Positions 47,001-55,703 of a stretch of DNA of 64,000 bases are shown piece after piece. Within the stretch, counting starts at the first letter, position 1. The number at the start of each line of letters is the position of its first letter. This stretch comes from an uncultured Alphaproteobacteria bacterium (lineage in GTDB: Bacteria; Pseudomonadota; Alphaproteobacteria; RF32; CAG-239). The stretch is taken from contig CALXUN010000007.1 in NCBI GenBank assembly GCA_944391705.1, forward strand, positions 1 to 64,000. Direction: 5' to 3'. Position numbers and translations under genes: made by a program. The notes under the pieces are model-generated. The model saw only the letters and a program-made list of their open reading frames with translations, had not been told where the DNA came from and did not search any database.

Positions 47001-47714
47001 AATATGTCAGGAAAAACAACCGGATATGAAAACGGCAGCGGTTTGATTTTAGATGCAGAAGGAAAAGTATTGGGAGAAGTTGTTCCGATGACCCTTTTGG
47101 TAGATTTATTCGGAAATTATAGCGGCTACACCAATGAAATTGGAGATGTTGCAGATTTGACCGGAAAAGTGACGACGGCAATTTTACCCGGAGGTTCGAC
47201 AGACAAAGGATTAAGCATCTTAAAACGAGGTATTGTCATAGATTTTGGCGGTAATATAATCGGGTCGGTTATGCCCGACGGGTCGGTTATAAACACTAAA
47301 AATGTTGTTATCGGCAAAATTTATTCAGATGGCAAAGCTGTCAATACGGAAGGTCATTTAATTGGTGAAGTTGTTTTTGGGGATATCGTGATTAATAATC
47401 AGGATCAGGTTGCGGGATATGTAAGTTTTGACGGAACGGTCAGAAACAGCGGCAATGTCGTTGTCGGAAAAGCTTTGTCAGGTGGCTTGGCAGTAGATAA
47501 TCAGAATAACATCTTCGGAACAATATATAAGATTGGAACAGGTGTTCTTTCGGATGACGGACGCTATCTCGGTCATTTAACAGCGAATGGAAAAGTGGCT
47601 GGAACAAGCGGTGAAGACATTGGATATTTAAAAAATAACGGTTCATTTGTAGATTTGGATAAAAAAGTTGCAGGCTATGCTTTGCAGGATGTTGCGCAAA
47701 ATCGGAGGAACTAA
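44088..47714 (+). CDS. Membrane-anchored giant repeat protein (VirB10-like N-terminal half)
   Basis: The 1208-residue protein has a short cytoplasmic N-terminus, a membrane helix (about 19-40), an acidic linker, an Ig-like domain of the ASPM/HYDIN kind (about 88-190, with Cys138 and Cys149) and then repeats to the end. From about 216 to 585 a unit of about 17 residues (D-x-N-G-N-x-I-G-x-x-x-x-D-G-x-x-V) recurs some 20 times; beyond that it degenerates but goes on. The anchor and its place between VirB9 and VirB10 resemble the N-terminal half of VirB10 or DotG. It lacks the VirB10 outer-membrane domain, which the next gene carries. The stop is one base before the next start. Confidence 0.6.
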   Translation: MSKEVLTHSERYVRKTNRIILIVGITSFVVFLFGLLLLFSSGTPTTEYEEPVFNEDDDALNLGNNDNPLLNNIEFEEVDEGELPITTTPNPVNMGQVVLGTEAKNVLTIGTNGKTAIRIVSVKLAEPPFEGFTFSDGCTSAELRGNQTCNITMNWVPVSAGNVQNNFIVSWHETNVSAQNAKAQKVPVDGKAISKEDCNFCATAPGADLGEGMVIRDENGNIIGYITPDGRAVDLNGNELGIINSDNQVVDKDGNVIGRISADNTKTRVAYGPNGEIIGYIDEDGYVRDENGNIIGRVNEDGLIVDENGNIIGVAGNKKLIYDENGNVIGYVTADGQAVDFNGNPIGHLNADGSVVDQNGQKIGKAVEAGFVYDENGNIIGRVLEDGTVVDMEGNVIGRMNENGEVVDMNGNVIGYVSRPGQTAIDENGNPLGVVMPDNSIVDENGNVVGYVDENGDAYKLTNEKIGKSGASRRLYYDENGNPIGYIDENGNIIDFNGNKIGQILEDGTVLDANGNVIGRMLEDGTIVDANGNVIGKASEYVNLALDENGNVIGYINSKGEVIGKNGEIIGYVDKDGNIISNQAVKIGAVVRTELIPVTPAGTILGTVSSTGEIVNEKGQSFGRILPNTLVRDANGSKIVARGLPGGMIVGWGCSNVGQLNQDGTITKNGQEMPYSIYPDGGVYNSNGQFLGNVVPTGRVFDRQCNYLGTANEQGIVQTDNKRYVGCVNPDGTVLNDNGDIIGKIAQYKTAVNAKGEVIGQMTPNGTVVSGAMLPVGCANEDGEVFDEDGAYRGNLVDKFYAFDLNGTYLNTFQNDGSLNLKQYPDARLFLHKYIVNGNNKIIGMAFPERNVIVNSNGDILGRLFADGNVYDGKGVVVDKIFGDGLSFYAGTAGKLLPLSAVVNNAGQKAGFINPDGRVLTRFGEYLGRADAKGRWLDAKGIYAGGTVIPGAAIGYDGSYLGYVKANGEVVNMSGKTTGYENGSGLILDAEGKVLGEVVPMTLLVDLFGNYSGYTNEIGDVADLTGKVTTAILPGGSTDKGLSILKRGIVIDFGGNIIGSVMPDGSVINTKNVVIGKIYSDGKAVNTEGHLIGEVVFGDIVINNQDQVAGYVSFDGTVRNSGNVVVGKALSGGLAVDNQNNIFGTIYKIGTGVLSDDGRYLGHLTANGKVAGTSGEDIGYLKNNGSFVDLDKKVAGYALQDVAQNRRN
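44733..45842 (+). repeat. About 20 tandem 51-base coding repeats
   Basis: This is the best-conserved part of the repeat array. Each unit of about 51 bases encodes about 17 residues with the core D-E-N-G-N-V-I-G. Units such as DENGNIIGRVNEDGLIV and DANGNVIGRMLEDGTIV differ mainly at hydrophobic and polar positions facing alternate ways. The DNA is similar enough between units that copy number could change by recombination. The same unit, more diverged, continues to about 47.6 kb and again in the next gene. Confidence 0.85.
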
Positions 47715-47715
47715 A

Positions 47716-50700
47716 GTGTTAGGCAAAGTTAAAAAAATAGCGTTTTTATTTAAAGTAAGCTTTGTTATTATGATACTGGCTGTCAAACCGGTATATGCGC
47801 AGGAAATCACGGCGATTGACTTTAATGGTGATTTAATCGGTAAAGTTATTCCGGATGGAACGGTTATCAGTTTTGACAACGCTATCCTTGGCAATGTGAC
47901 GGCAGACAGCTTTATTGTAAATACAAAAGGTGAACTCATCGGCGGCGTCATTCCGCAAGGGATTGCTATCGGCAATGATAATAAACTTTTGGGACGTGTT
48001 AATAATGACGGCTCAGTACGTCTTCCGTCGGGAAAAATAGTCGGTAAGGTATTGCCTAATGCTCTGGTTGTAGATGATTCTTATAATGTGCTTGGTTCGG
48101 TATTATATCCGGGATTAATATATGATGACAATGGCAGAACGGTTGGACGTTTGACCGGAGATGGGGCTTACATCAGTTTGGAAGGACAGAATATAGGCTT
48201 TGTTTCACCGCTTGGATATGCATACCGTAATACCGGGAATGGTTTTGTTCTGGACGGTAAACTGATTTCTTCCAAAATGGTTGTTTCACCGGACGGAAAT
48301 TTTATCGGCAGCGTTACGCCGGGCGGCCGCGTAACTGATTTTAATTCCAAAGCCATCGGGTTTGTACATGCCAACGGATATGTTTATGATGAAAACGGAC
48401 GGATAGTGGGAAAAACGGTTTCCAACAGTTATGCCTTTGATAATTTGGGAAAATATTTAGGGTTGGTTGCTTATAACGGAGAGGTTGTTAATGAAGGAAA
48501 AACGGTTGCCCGGTTGCGTGCTGATAATAAAGTTGTTGATGAAAACGGTTTGGTCATCGGTTTTGTTTTGGATATAGCGGCAACGGCGACGGATTTACAA
48601 GGCCGCTATCTGGGGCGGCTTATGCCGGATGGCAAAATCGTCAAAGCACGCGAAACAGTCGGCACTGTCGGAGCCAGAGGATTTGTTAAAAACGTTGACG
48701 GTGAAATTATCGGTCAGATTGTTCAGTCAGGTCCGGTCTTTGATTATTTGGGAAATTTGGTTGCCCAGGCTTTGCGTAACGGCACAGTTCTTTCAACGAC
48801 GGGTACACCTTTAGGATATGTCAAGGGAAGTTTTGCCTATGATAATATCGGCAGACTTCTTGGTGCCGGTATGGACAACCGTCTTGTTTTTGACAACAGT
48901 AATAATTTGTTAGGTTTAAGCGGTATCGGCTCTGATTTTACCAACAACGGTCTCAAACTGAAAATATCACCGTTCGGCTATGTTTATTCTGCCGATAATT
49001 TACTGACAGGCCATACGGTCGGCTTAGATGCTTTATATGGTCAAAGCGGCAAAACGGAAGGATATGCCGGGGCTGATGGCAATCTGCAAGGCATACCGCA
49101 AGAGCGTAATTATAAATTAACCCAGTTTGGAAACGTAATTAATCCTGAAAACACGGTTATGGCAGCCGGTATTAATCCGTTTTTTGCCATAGCAGAAGGT
49201 GCAAAAAATTTATTTTTTGCGGAAAATAATTTATTGATGAATGAAAAACAGGATGTGGTGGCAAAAATTTTGCCGGAATATAAAATTGTTGCAAGCTCGC
49301 AAGAGATAAATGACAAGATTATGCCGGTTATCGGTTCCGCCGGCACATCACCGCTTGCGGTCGGTATCAACGGGAATATGCTTGGTTATGTTGATTTTAA
49401 CGGTATTGTCAGGGATTATTCCGGCAATCGCATTGGTTCAATGTTAGATGGAGAAACGGTTGCCGATACGAACAATGCCATTATCGGAAAAACAATAGAT
49501 TTTAAAGGTGTCGTTAATGATGAATGTACGTTTTTGGGCGTTATTGGCACAAAAGGCGAAATCCGCAACAGCCGCGATGTTATTTTAGGTAAAATTTTAA
49601 CGAATGGCCAGGCGATTTCAGAAGTCGGAAATGTTATTGGTTTTGGTATTACCTCCGGAAACATTACGGATTTTGAGGGTAAATCGCTGGGCAATGTTAA
49701 TACGGTTGGCCGGGTTTTGAACTATGCACAGGAAAATTTGGGCTGTATTCGTCGCGACGGAAGGTTTTATAACAGCGATAATCATTTTGTCGGCAGCCTT
49801 GTACAGCCGGCGCCGGTTATGAATTTTGAAAATATGTTGATAGGCCGCAGTGATTTAAACAGCCGCCTTGTCAATGATAAAAGCGAAACGATAGGATATA
49901 TTCGCCCGGATGGTACGGCTGTTTCGGATGAAGGCGAAGTTTTGGGAACTTCCTTCAGATATAAAGTCGCTTTTGATAATGAAAACAGCTTTTTAGGCAG
50001 AGTTATAGAAAACGGCAATGTTGTCAGCAATAAAAATGATGTATTGGGGCAGGTTCAGTTTGACGGGACGGTTGTTGCCGATAATAAGCCGATAGGTTAT
50101 GCATTATATGATTTTTATATTTATGATGAAAACGGCCAGGCCATAGGTTATTTAACCCGTGACGGCATGGTTTCCAATTTTTCGGGCGGTCGTCTGGGTA
50201 AAGCTGATAAAGGCTTTTTGGTTGATAAAAACTATGTTTTAATCGGCCGCGGCAACCGAGATTATTTTATTCGGGACGAGGAGAATCAAGTCATTGGTGA
50301 ATTGATGTTAAATGGCGAAGTCATTAACACAGAAGGTACGGTAGTGGGTAATATCACCGGCAGCGGCGAAATCAGGGATGCTGAGGAGAATATTTTGGCC
50401 ACCGCCCGTGAATTACAATATTATAATGTCCACAAGCCGGAACCTGTTAAACCGGCGGATTGGGCAACACCGCCCACAAGTCAGATAAAAGTTGATGCCG
50501 TACCGACGCCGCAGCCGGAGGAAGCCGGAGAATATGGTATGAAAACCATAGGCATAGCTTTAACGCCGGATGGAAATTATTTAGGCGATATTCTGGCAAA
50601 CAATGATGTTATTGATAAGTTGGGAAATTTATTAGGCAAAAAGATGCCGGACGGCTTGATTATTGATGATGATGGAAATTTAATCGGTATTGAAGAAGCT

Positions 50701-51954
50701 AAAAATGTAACAGCAGGGCAAATGTTTGTTCCTGCCGGTACATTCGGCTCCGGTGGCGCATACGGTACTGGTACGGCGCCGATAAATTTAGGTCCCGGCG
50801 GCGGTTTTGGCCCGGGAGAAAGATATGATCCTGTTCGGGCGCAGGCCTTGGCGGCAGCACAAGCGGCTCGTCGTAGCGAAATGACGGTTGGACAGTTATC
50901 GACAACCGTTAAAAGAGAAGATTTTGACGGCCGTCAAAATTACTGGGAAGGTGTTGATAGAAGAATATCGACATGGCCGGTTGATATGAGCGAGATGATT
51001 TTGGCTGACAAACCGATACCGGCAGTTTTGGCCAGAACAATTATGCCCGGAAGCACAGGAAATGTTCCGGTTACGGCAATTGTCGAAAGAAATGTTTATG
51101 CTGAAGACGGACGAAATATTGTCATTCCTGCCGGCAGCCGGGTCATGGGAGAATCATCGGGAGGTTCTGGCGGTGGGGGTAGCGGTGGTAACGGTGGTCC
51201 AGTCAGAGTATCCATTACCTGGAAACGTTTAATTCGTCCGGATGGTTCGGCGTTTGAATTTTCTGATGCTCAAACCGGTGATGCACAAGGAAAAGGCGGA
51301 GCATTGGGATATGTAGACGAACAATTGGCTAAAAGGTATACTTTACCGATAGTTACCAATCTTTTAAGCAGTGCCGTGGCATATGTTATGGCCGATGGTG
51401 AGTCAACGACCAGCAGTGATGGCGGTACGACAGAAGACAGCAAAGCAGAAGCTGCCAGTGATGCTCGAGCGAGCTTCTTAGCTAATATGGATCAGATGTT
51501 CCAGGATATTCTCAGAGATAAAACGAATATAGAATCGGTTACCTATGTTCCGGCCGGCACGCGTTTGATTATTTATCCGAAAGTGGATCTTTGGATCAGG
51601 ACGCCGGAACGTAGCGAAGATGAGGATCTGCAGGATAGAGAGAAACCGACAGTATTTATTGATAAAAGAAATCCGACGGGAGCGGGAGGTAGTAGCAGTA
51701 GCAGCGGTGGCAGTGCTGGTGGCAGCAGTACCACAACCGGAACTTCACCGGGGACCAGCGGTGTGGTATATCTGGATGAAAATGCAGAAGATATTCAGGC
51801 GACAAGACCGCTTATTGATAATACATCAAACAATAAGAAAAAGACGCCGGCATCAACAGCTATTCCGCCTGTAACCTCAACCGGAGCCACGCCGCCGCCA
51901 CCGTCAACAACGAGTAAAACTTCCAACAACAACACTTCGGCTCAACTGTTTTAA
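47716..51954 (+). CDS. virB10: VirB10 with signal peptide and giant repeat region
   Basis: The 1412-residue protein starts at a GTG one base after the previous stop, with a GGAGG site seven bases upstream. It has a cleavable signal peptide ending KPVYAQ instead of the usual VirB10 membrane anchor. Diverged D-x-x-G-x-x-I-G repeats run to about residue 1000. After a Pro-rich linker the VirB10/TrbI domain (about 1090-1295) follows: ILADKPIPAVLARTIMPG, NIVIPAGSRVMGE, VSITWKRLIRPDGSAFEF, the antenna helix YTLPIVTNLLSSAVAYVM, and VTYVPAGTRLIIYPKVDLW. A Gly/Ser/Pro-rich tail ends it. It would form the outer-membrane core with VirB9 and VirB7. Confidence 0.82.
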   Translation: MLGKVKKIAFLFKVSFVIMILAVKPVYAQEITAIDFNGDLIGKVIPDGTVISFDNAILGNVTADSFIVNTKGELIGGVIPQGIAIGNDNKLLGRVNNDGSVRLPSGKIVGKVLPNALVVDDSYNVLGSVLYPGLIYDDNGRTVGRLTGDGAYISLEGQNIGFVSPLGYAYRNTGNGFVLDGKLISSKMVVSPDGNFIGSVTPGGRVTDFNSKAIGFVHANGYVYDENGRIVGKTVSNSYAFDNLGKYLGLVAYNGEVVNEGKTVARLRADNKVVDENGLVIGFVLDIAATATDLQGRYLGRLMPDGKIVKARETVGTVGARGFVKNVDGEIIGQIVQSGPVFDYLGNLVAQALRNGTVLSTTGTPLGYVKGSFAYDNIGRLLGAGMDNRLVFDNSNNLLGLSGIGSDFTNNGLKLKISPFGYVYSADNLLTGHTVGLDALYGQSGKTEGYAGADGNLQGIPQERNYKLTQFGNVINPENTVMAAGINPFFAIAEGAKNLFFAENNLLMNEKQDVVAKILPEYKIVASSQEINDKIMPVIGSAGTSPLAVGINGNMLGYVDFNGIVRDYSGNRIGSMLDGETVADTNNAIIGKTIDFKGVVNDECTFLGVIGTKGEIRNSRDVILGKILTNGQAISEVGNVIGFGITSGNITDFEGKSLGNVNTVGRVLNYAQENLGCIRRDGRFYNSDNHFVGSLVQPAPVMNFENMLIGRSDLNSRLVNDKSETIGYIRPDGTAVSDEGEVLGTSFRYKVAFDNENSFLGRVIENGNVVSNKNDVLGQVQFDGTVVADNKPIGYALYDFYIYDENGQAIGYLTRDGMVSNFSGGRLGKADKGFLVDKNYVLIGRGNRDYFIRDEENQVIGELMLNGEVINTEGTVVGNITGSGEIRDAEENILATARELQYYNVHKPEPVKPADWATPPTSQIKVDAVPTPQPEEAGEYGMKTIGIALTPDGNYLGDILANNDVIDKLGNLLGKKMPDGLIIDDDGNLIGIEEAKNVTAGQMFVPAGTFGSGGAYGTGTAPINLGPGGGFGPGERYDPVRAQALAAAQAARRSEMTVGQLSTTVKREDFDGRQNYWEGVDRRISTWPVDMSEMILADKPIPAVLARTIMPGSTGNVPVTAIVERNVYAEDGRNIVIPAGSRVMGESSGGSGGGGSGGNGGPVRVSITWKRLIRPDGSAFEFSDAQTGDAQGKGGALGYVDEQLAKRYTLPIVTNLLSSAVAYVMADGESTTSSDGGTTEDSKAEAASDARASFLANMDQMFQDILRDKTNIESVTYVPAGTRLIIYPKVDLWIRTPERSEDEDLQDREKPTVFIDKRNPTGAGGSSSSSGGSAGGSSTTTGTSPGTSGVVYLDENAEDIQATRPLIDNTSNNKKKTPASTAIPPVTSTGATPPPPSTTSKTSNNNTSAQLF

Positions 51955-51971
51955 GAAAAAGGAAAGGGAAA

Positions 51972-52943
51972 ATGAGTACATTTACGGTTTTGGAATCTGT
52001 TTTACGGCCCTTAGCCTACTGGTATAACCAGGAAAACATAGAGGAAGTGGCTATTAACCGCTCGGAGCAGATTTGGCTGCGTCTGCGTGGAAAAAGAGCT
52101 TATCCGTGGGTGATGTATAAAGATGAAAAACTAACCAAAGAATATTTAACAGATCTTTTATATATTGTTGCCAATACGTATGAATTGCCGTTTGATCCGA
52201 TTTCCGGTTCACCGGTCGTTTATGCGACCATCCCCGGTGATCATCGTTTTTCAGCCATAGCCGGGCGGAACGTGATGTACGATGAAGGGGATTTAACCGG
52301 CGGGGTTGCTTTAACAATCCGTGTTCACAGTGATGACGTTGCTTTCGGTTTGGAAGATTATGGTTTGGCACAAGGAAAAGGTCTGCATAAAATAAACCCT
52401 TTGAAACAAATTAAAGATCCGGAAGATCCGTATGAGCGTTTGTTGTTAAGCATTAAACGAGGTGATCATATTTTAGTCAGCGGGGCGACATCAACCGGTA
52501 AAACAACATTTTTAAACAACCTGCTTAAAATTCTGGATATTCATAAAAGAATAGTAACAATTGAAGATACACGCGAATTGTTGGTGCCGCACCCCAATCG
52601 TGTTCACTTGGTTTTATCGCGTACCGAACAAACCAATGAAATGGATTATGCCAAAATCATTGACTTGGTGGTGCGTTTTACGCCGGATGCTATTATCGGC
52701 GGTGAGATTTCGACCAGCAATGCCGGGGCGTTATGGGAGCTTATGGGCTCCGGTCACGATAACTGTCTGGCTACCATCCACGCCGAAAGTTCTGAGGCGG
52801 CGTATCAGGCTTTTACGGATCGTATTTTGCATACTTATCCGACAATTGACAGAGCCAAAACAATTGAAGAAATGCGTCACAAACTTCGTGTCGTTCAAAT
52901 TAATCGTGACGGCAACCTGCGTGCAATTACGGAAGTTACGTAA
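51972..52943 (+). CDS. virB11: VirB11 secretion ATPase
   Basis: The 323-residue ATPase has the VirB11 N-terminal domain (EEVAINRSEQIWLRLRG) and a RecA-like domain with Walker A SGATSTGKTTFLNNLL near residue 170, Asp box TIEDTRELLVPHPN, Walker B DAIIGGEISTSNA (note Ser-Thr where many have Arg) and His box ATIHAESSEAA. It works at the cytoplasmic base with VirB4. A GGAAAGGG site lies before the ATG. It is the last gene of the operon and is followed by a strong terminator. Confidence 0.93.
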   Translation: MSTFTVLESVLRPLAYWYNQENIEEVAINRSEQIWLRLRGKRAYPWVMYKDEKLTKEYLTDLLYIVANTYELPFDPISGSPVVYATIPGDHRFSAIAGRNVMYDEGDLTGGVALTIRVHSDDVAFGLEDYGLAQGKGLHKINPLKQIKDPEDPYERLLLSIKRGDHILVSGATSTGKTTFLNNLLKILDIHKRIVTIEDTRELLVPHPNRVHLVLSRTEQTNEMDYAKIIDLVVRFTPDAIIGGEISTSNAGALWELMGSGHDNCLATIHAESSEAAYQAFTDRILHTYPTIDRAKTIEEMRHKLRVVQINRDGNLRAITEVT

Positions 52944-52955
52944 AAAACAGCATAT

Positions 52956-52984
52956 AAAAAGCACCCGGTTTCGGGTGCTTTTTT
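52956..52984 (+). terminator. Terminator after virB11
   Basis: A 12-base stem with GCACCCG/CGGGTGC core closes a four-base loop (52968-52971) and ends in a run of six T. The A run on the left arm lets it work for engB on the minus strand too. Confidence 0.92.
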
Positions 52985-52999
52985 ACAAAATTTTTTATG

Positions 53000-53638
53000 T
53001 TAAAGAAGTCCGGCAATTTCAGCACGCACATTTTCAACCCCCTGCTGTTTTTCGGCACTGACTGCCAAAATACGGGGATAACCGGCCGGATGAATTTTAA
53101 GACTTCGTTGCGCTTCATGCATAACTTTAATCAACTCTTTGTAACTTATTTTATCAGCTTTGGTAAAGACAATTTGGTAAGTAACGGCAGATTTATCAAG
53201 CATTGACATAATATCGGTATCAATCTTTTTTAACCCATGCCGGCAGTCAACCAATAAAAACACCCGTTGCAAGTTTGTCCGTCCTTTTAGGTAAACAAAA
53301 ATCATATCCTGCCATTTTTTAGCTTCAGCGGTCGGTGCTTTGGCATATCCGTAACCGGGCAAATCTACAAGATACAGGCTGTTATCAAGCTCGAAAAAAT
53401 TTAGATGTTGGGTTCTTCCGGGGGTTGAAGAAGTTTTAGCCATGTTTTTGTTGTTAAACAAAGCATTAATCAGTGTCGATTTTCCAACATTTGACCGGCC
53501 GATAAACGCGACTTCTTTTTTATCATCAACAGGAAGCTGGGAAAGACTGGCCACACTCAACAGAAAACGTGCCGGACGGGAAAATAACATACGCCCTTTT
53601 TCCAAAGTTTCGGCATCAAAAACAGGTTCTCTTCGCAT
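53000..53638 (-). CDS. engB: Ribosome-biogenesis GTPase EngB (YsxC/YihA)
   Basis: The 212-residue GTPase has G1 GRSNVGKSTL, G2 STPGRTQHLNFF, G3 DLPGYGYAK, G4 TKADK and an SAEKQQG G5 segment. It assists maturation of the large ribosomal subunit. Its ATG overlaps the yidC stop by one base, the usual arrangement in alphaproteobacteria. Confidence 0.95.
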   Translation of the reverse strand: MRREPVFDAETLEKGRMLFSRPARFLLSVASLSQLPVDDKKEVAFIGRSNVGKSTLINALFNNKNMAKTSSTPGRTQHLNFFELDNSLYLVDLPGYGYAKAPTAEAKKWQDMIFVYLKGRTNLQRVFLLVDCRHGLKKIDTDIMSMLDKSAVTYQIVFTKADKISYKELIKVMHEAQRSLKIHPAGYPRILAVSAEKQQGVENVRAEIAGLL

Positions 53639-55332
53639 CAGTTCACTCCGTATTTACGCATAATGGCTCTTTGTTGCAAAATTGATAACACATTGCTTAG
53701 TGTCCAATATATTACCAAACCGGAGGCAAAATGTCCAAGCATAAATGTAAAAATCAAAGGCATTAAAGCAAACATTCTGGCCTGGTCTTTATTTGCCGGT
53801 GCCGGATTAAGCTTTTGTTGAATCCACATTGTAAGCCCCATTAAAATCGGCCAGATCCCGATATCAATCAGTCCCGGCAGCGGGATATGCGACCAAACAG
53901 AAATCGTCAACGGGTCTGGCGCCGAAAGGTCTTTAATCCAACCGATAAACGGTGCATGCCTGATTTCAATAGAGATGTTTAAAACCTTATATAATGAGAA
54001 AAAGACAGGAATCTGAATAAACAACGGAAGACAACCGGATGCCGGATTAATTTTTTCCCGCCGGTACAAATCCATGGTAGATTGTTGCAAAAGCATTTTG
54101 TTATCTTTGTATTTTTCCTGCAATTCCATGACCTTAGGCTGGATTTTTTTCATTTTGGTCATGCTCTCATAAGATTTGTTGGCAATCGGAAACATCAAAA
54201 GCCGGAGCAGGGCCGCAAACAATAAGATTGCCCAGCCCATATTGCCGATAAGCCCGTATAAAAATGTCAGGATATAGAAAAACGGCTTGGTTAAAAAATA
54301 ATACCAGCCAAAATCAACGGCCAGGTCAAGTTTCTGGATATGTTCTTCATCGGTATAACGGTCCAAAAGTTTAATTTCTTTGGCACCGGCAAAAAAGCGG
54401 ACTTGCTTGGAAGCGGCAGCACCGGAAGCAATTGTCAGTGGTTCGCCGCGGTAATCAACCTGATATGTTTCATTGCCGTTATTAGAAAATTTTAAGGTGT
54501 TTTTTGCCCCGTTATCAAAAATAAAAGCCGTAAACCAATAACGATCGGAAAAACCGGTCCAGCCTTCGCTTAATTCAAAAGTTTCCGGTTTTCCCTCTTT
54601 CAAATCTTTATATTTAAATTCTTCCAGACTGCCGTCAATAACACTGCTGATGCCTTCATGCACCACCGCGCTGCGGGATATATTGTCAGGGTCATAAACC
54701 TTGCTGATAAGCCCGTAAGGATATAAAACAACCGGATTTACGGTATTATTTTCAACCGTCTGGGTAATGGTAAATAAATAGTTTTCATCAACGGTAACGG
54801 TACGAATAAATTTTAAGCCCTGGCCATTATCCCATTCAAATGTAACAGGTGTCTGCGGGGTAAGCTCTTTGCCTCTGACTGTCCATAAAGTTTCAGAATT
54901 CGGCAGTTTAAGCCCGGCATCCGAACTCAGCCAGCCGAGTTCGGCAAAATAAGGTGTTGCAGAGCCGGATGGTGCCAAAAGCTCAACATCAGGACTGTCA
55001 GCTTCTAATGTTTGTTTGTATTTTGTGAGGTTAAGGTAATCAAACCGGGCGCCTTTTATACGAATGCTGCCATTCAAACTGGGAGTTTTTACGGTTATTC
55101 TTTTTTCATTTTTGACAATGTCTTGCGGCGTTTTCGCGGTTACAACAGCATCATCGGCGGAAGTTTTCTTTTCTGTCCCGGTCTCATTGACTGAAGAAAC
55201 CTCCGGAACGCTTGAACCCGGAGCAACACCGTCATCAACCATTTGCTGGGTCGGCATAAAATAGTTAACGGCAAAGATAATTAAAATAGACAGCAAAACT
55301 GCCAAATACAAACCTTTTGTTTCTTCTTTCAC
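53638..55332 (-). CDS. yidC: Membrane protein insertase YidC
   Basis: The 564-residue protein starts at a GTG with GGGAG upstream. An N-terminal helix (about 7-24) precedes the large periplasmic beta domain (about 75-330) and five conserved membrane helices. The essential arginine of the insertase cavity is in AALLRLLMFP. The cytoplasmic hairpin KKIQPKVMELQEKYKDN is typical. YidC inserts and folds inner-membrane proteins, including F0 c and other substrates encoded here. Neighbours are engB and yidD. Confidence 0.96.
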   Translation of the reverse strand: MKEETKGLYLAVLLSILIIFAVNYFMPTQQMVDDGVAPGSSVPEVSSVNETGTEKKTSADDAVVTAKTPQDIVKNEKRITVKTPSLNGSIRIKGARFDYLNLTKYKQTLEADSPDVELLAPSGSATPYFAELGWLSSDAGLKLPNSETLWTVRGKELTPQTPVTFEWDNGQGLKFIRTVTVDENYLFTITQTVENNTVNPVVLYPYGLISKVYDPDNISRSAVVHEGISSVIDGSLEEFKYKDLKEGKPETFELSEGWTGFSDRYWFTAFIFDNGAKNTLKFSNNGNETYQVDYRGEPLTIASGAAASKQVRFFAGAKEIKLLDRYTDEEHIQKLDLAVDFGWYYFLTKPFFYILTFLYGLIGNMGWAILLFAALLRLLMFPIANKSYESMTKMKKIQPKVMELQEKYKDNKMLLQQSTMDLYRREKINPASGCLPLFIQIPVFFSLYKVLNISIEIRHAPFIGWIKDLSAPDPLTISVWSHIPLPGLIDIGIWPILMGLTMWIQQKLNPAPANKDQARMFALMPLIFTFMLGHFASGLVIYWTLSNVLSILQQRAIMRKYGVN

Positions 55333-55446
55333 TTTTTTAAAAACTCCCTAAATATCAGACATTGTTTTCTTGTTGTAATATATATTTTTAGTAAACGCAA
55401 GCAGATTAAAACCGGGGCCGGCCGGTTGTTGATTAAAAAGAATAAA

Positions 55447-55683
55447 TTACGATGGCTTTTTTTTCGTTTTTTTCTCCGGTACGGGGTCATAGCCCGAACC
55501 ACCCCACGGATGACAGCGTAAAATCCTCCGGATACCAAGGTATAATCCCTTAAAAATGCCGTGAATTTGTATGGCCTCAATCATGTACTGTGAGCACGTC
55601 GGACGATAACGGCAGCACCCCGGGCAAAACGGGGAAATAAATTTTTGATAAAATCTGACAATATAAATCAGAATACGTTTCAT
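55447..55683 (-). CDS. yidD: YidD membrane protein insertion factor
   Basis: The 78-residue protein starts at [18 protein letters not shown] and has the YidD signature [19 protein letters not shown] followed by [21 protein letters not shown] longer reading frame upstream would overlap rnpA and is not needed. It lies 20 bases after rnpA and helps YidC-dependent insertion. Confidence 0.95.
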   Translation of the reverse strand: MKRILIYIVRFYQKFISPFCPGCCRYRPTCSQYMIEAIQIHGIFKGLYLGIRRILRCHPWGGSGYDPVPEKKTKKKPS

Positions 55684-55703
55684 AAAAAAATCCAGATACT
55701 TTT

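Noticed and set aside
44733..47700. Regular repeats that could be taken for a CRISPR array
   Set aside because: The repeats are in frame through one long coding sequence, vary between units and have no constant repeat with unique spacers; no cas genes are near.
27652..52943. Assignment of the whole system as Dot/Icm (type IVB)
   Set aside because: VirB3, VirB4, VirB7-like, VirB8, VirB9, VirB10 and VirB11 are in VirB order; no DotA, DotC, DotD, DotH or DotL-like genes were seen. Only the repeats and the DotB-like ATPase recall Dot/Icm.
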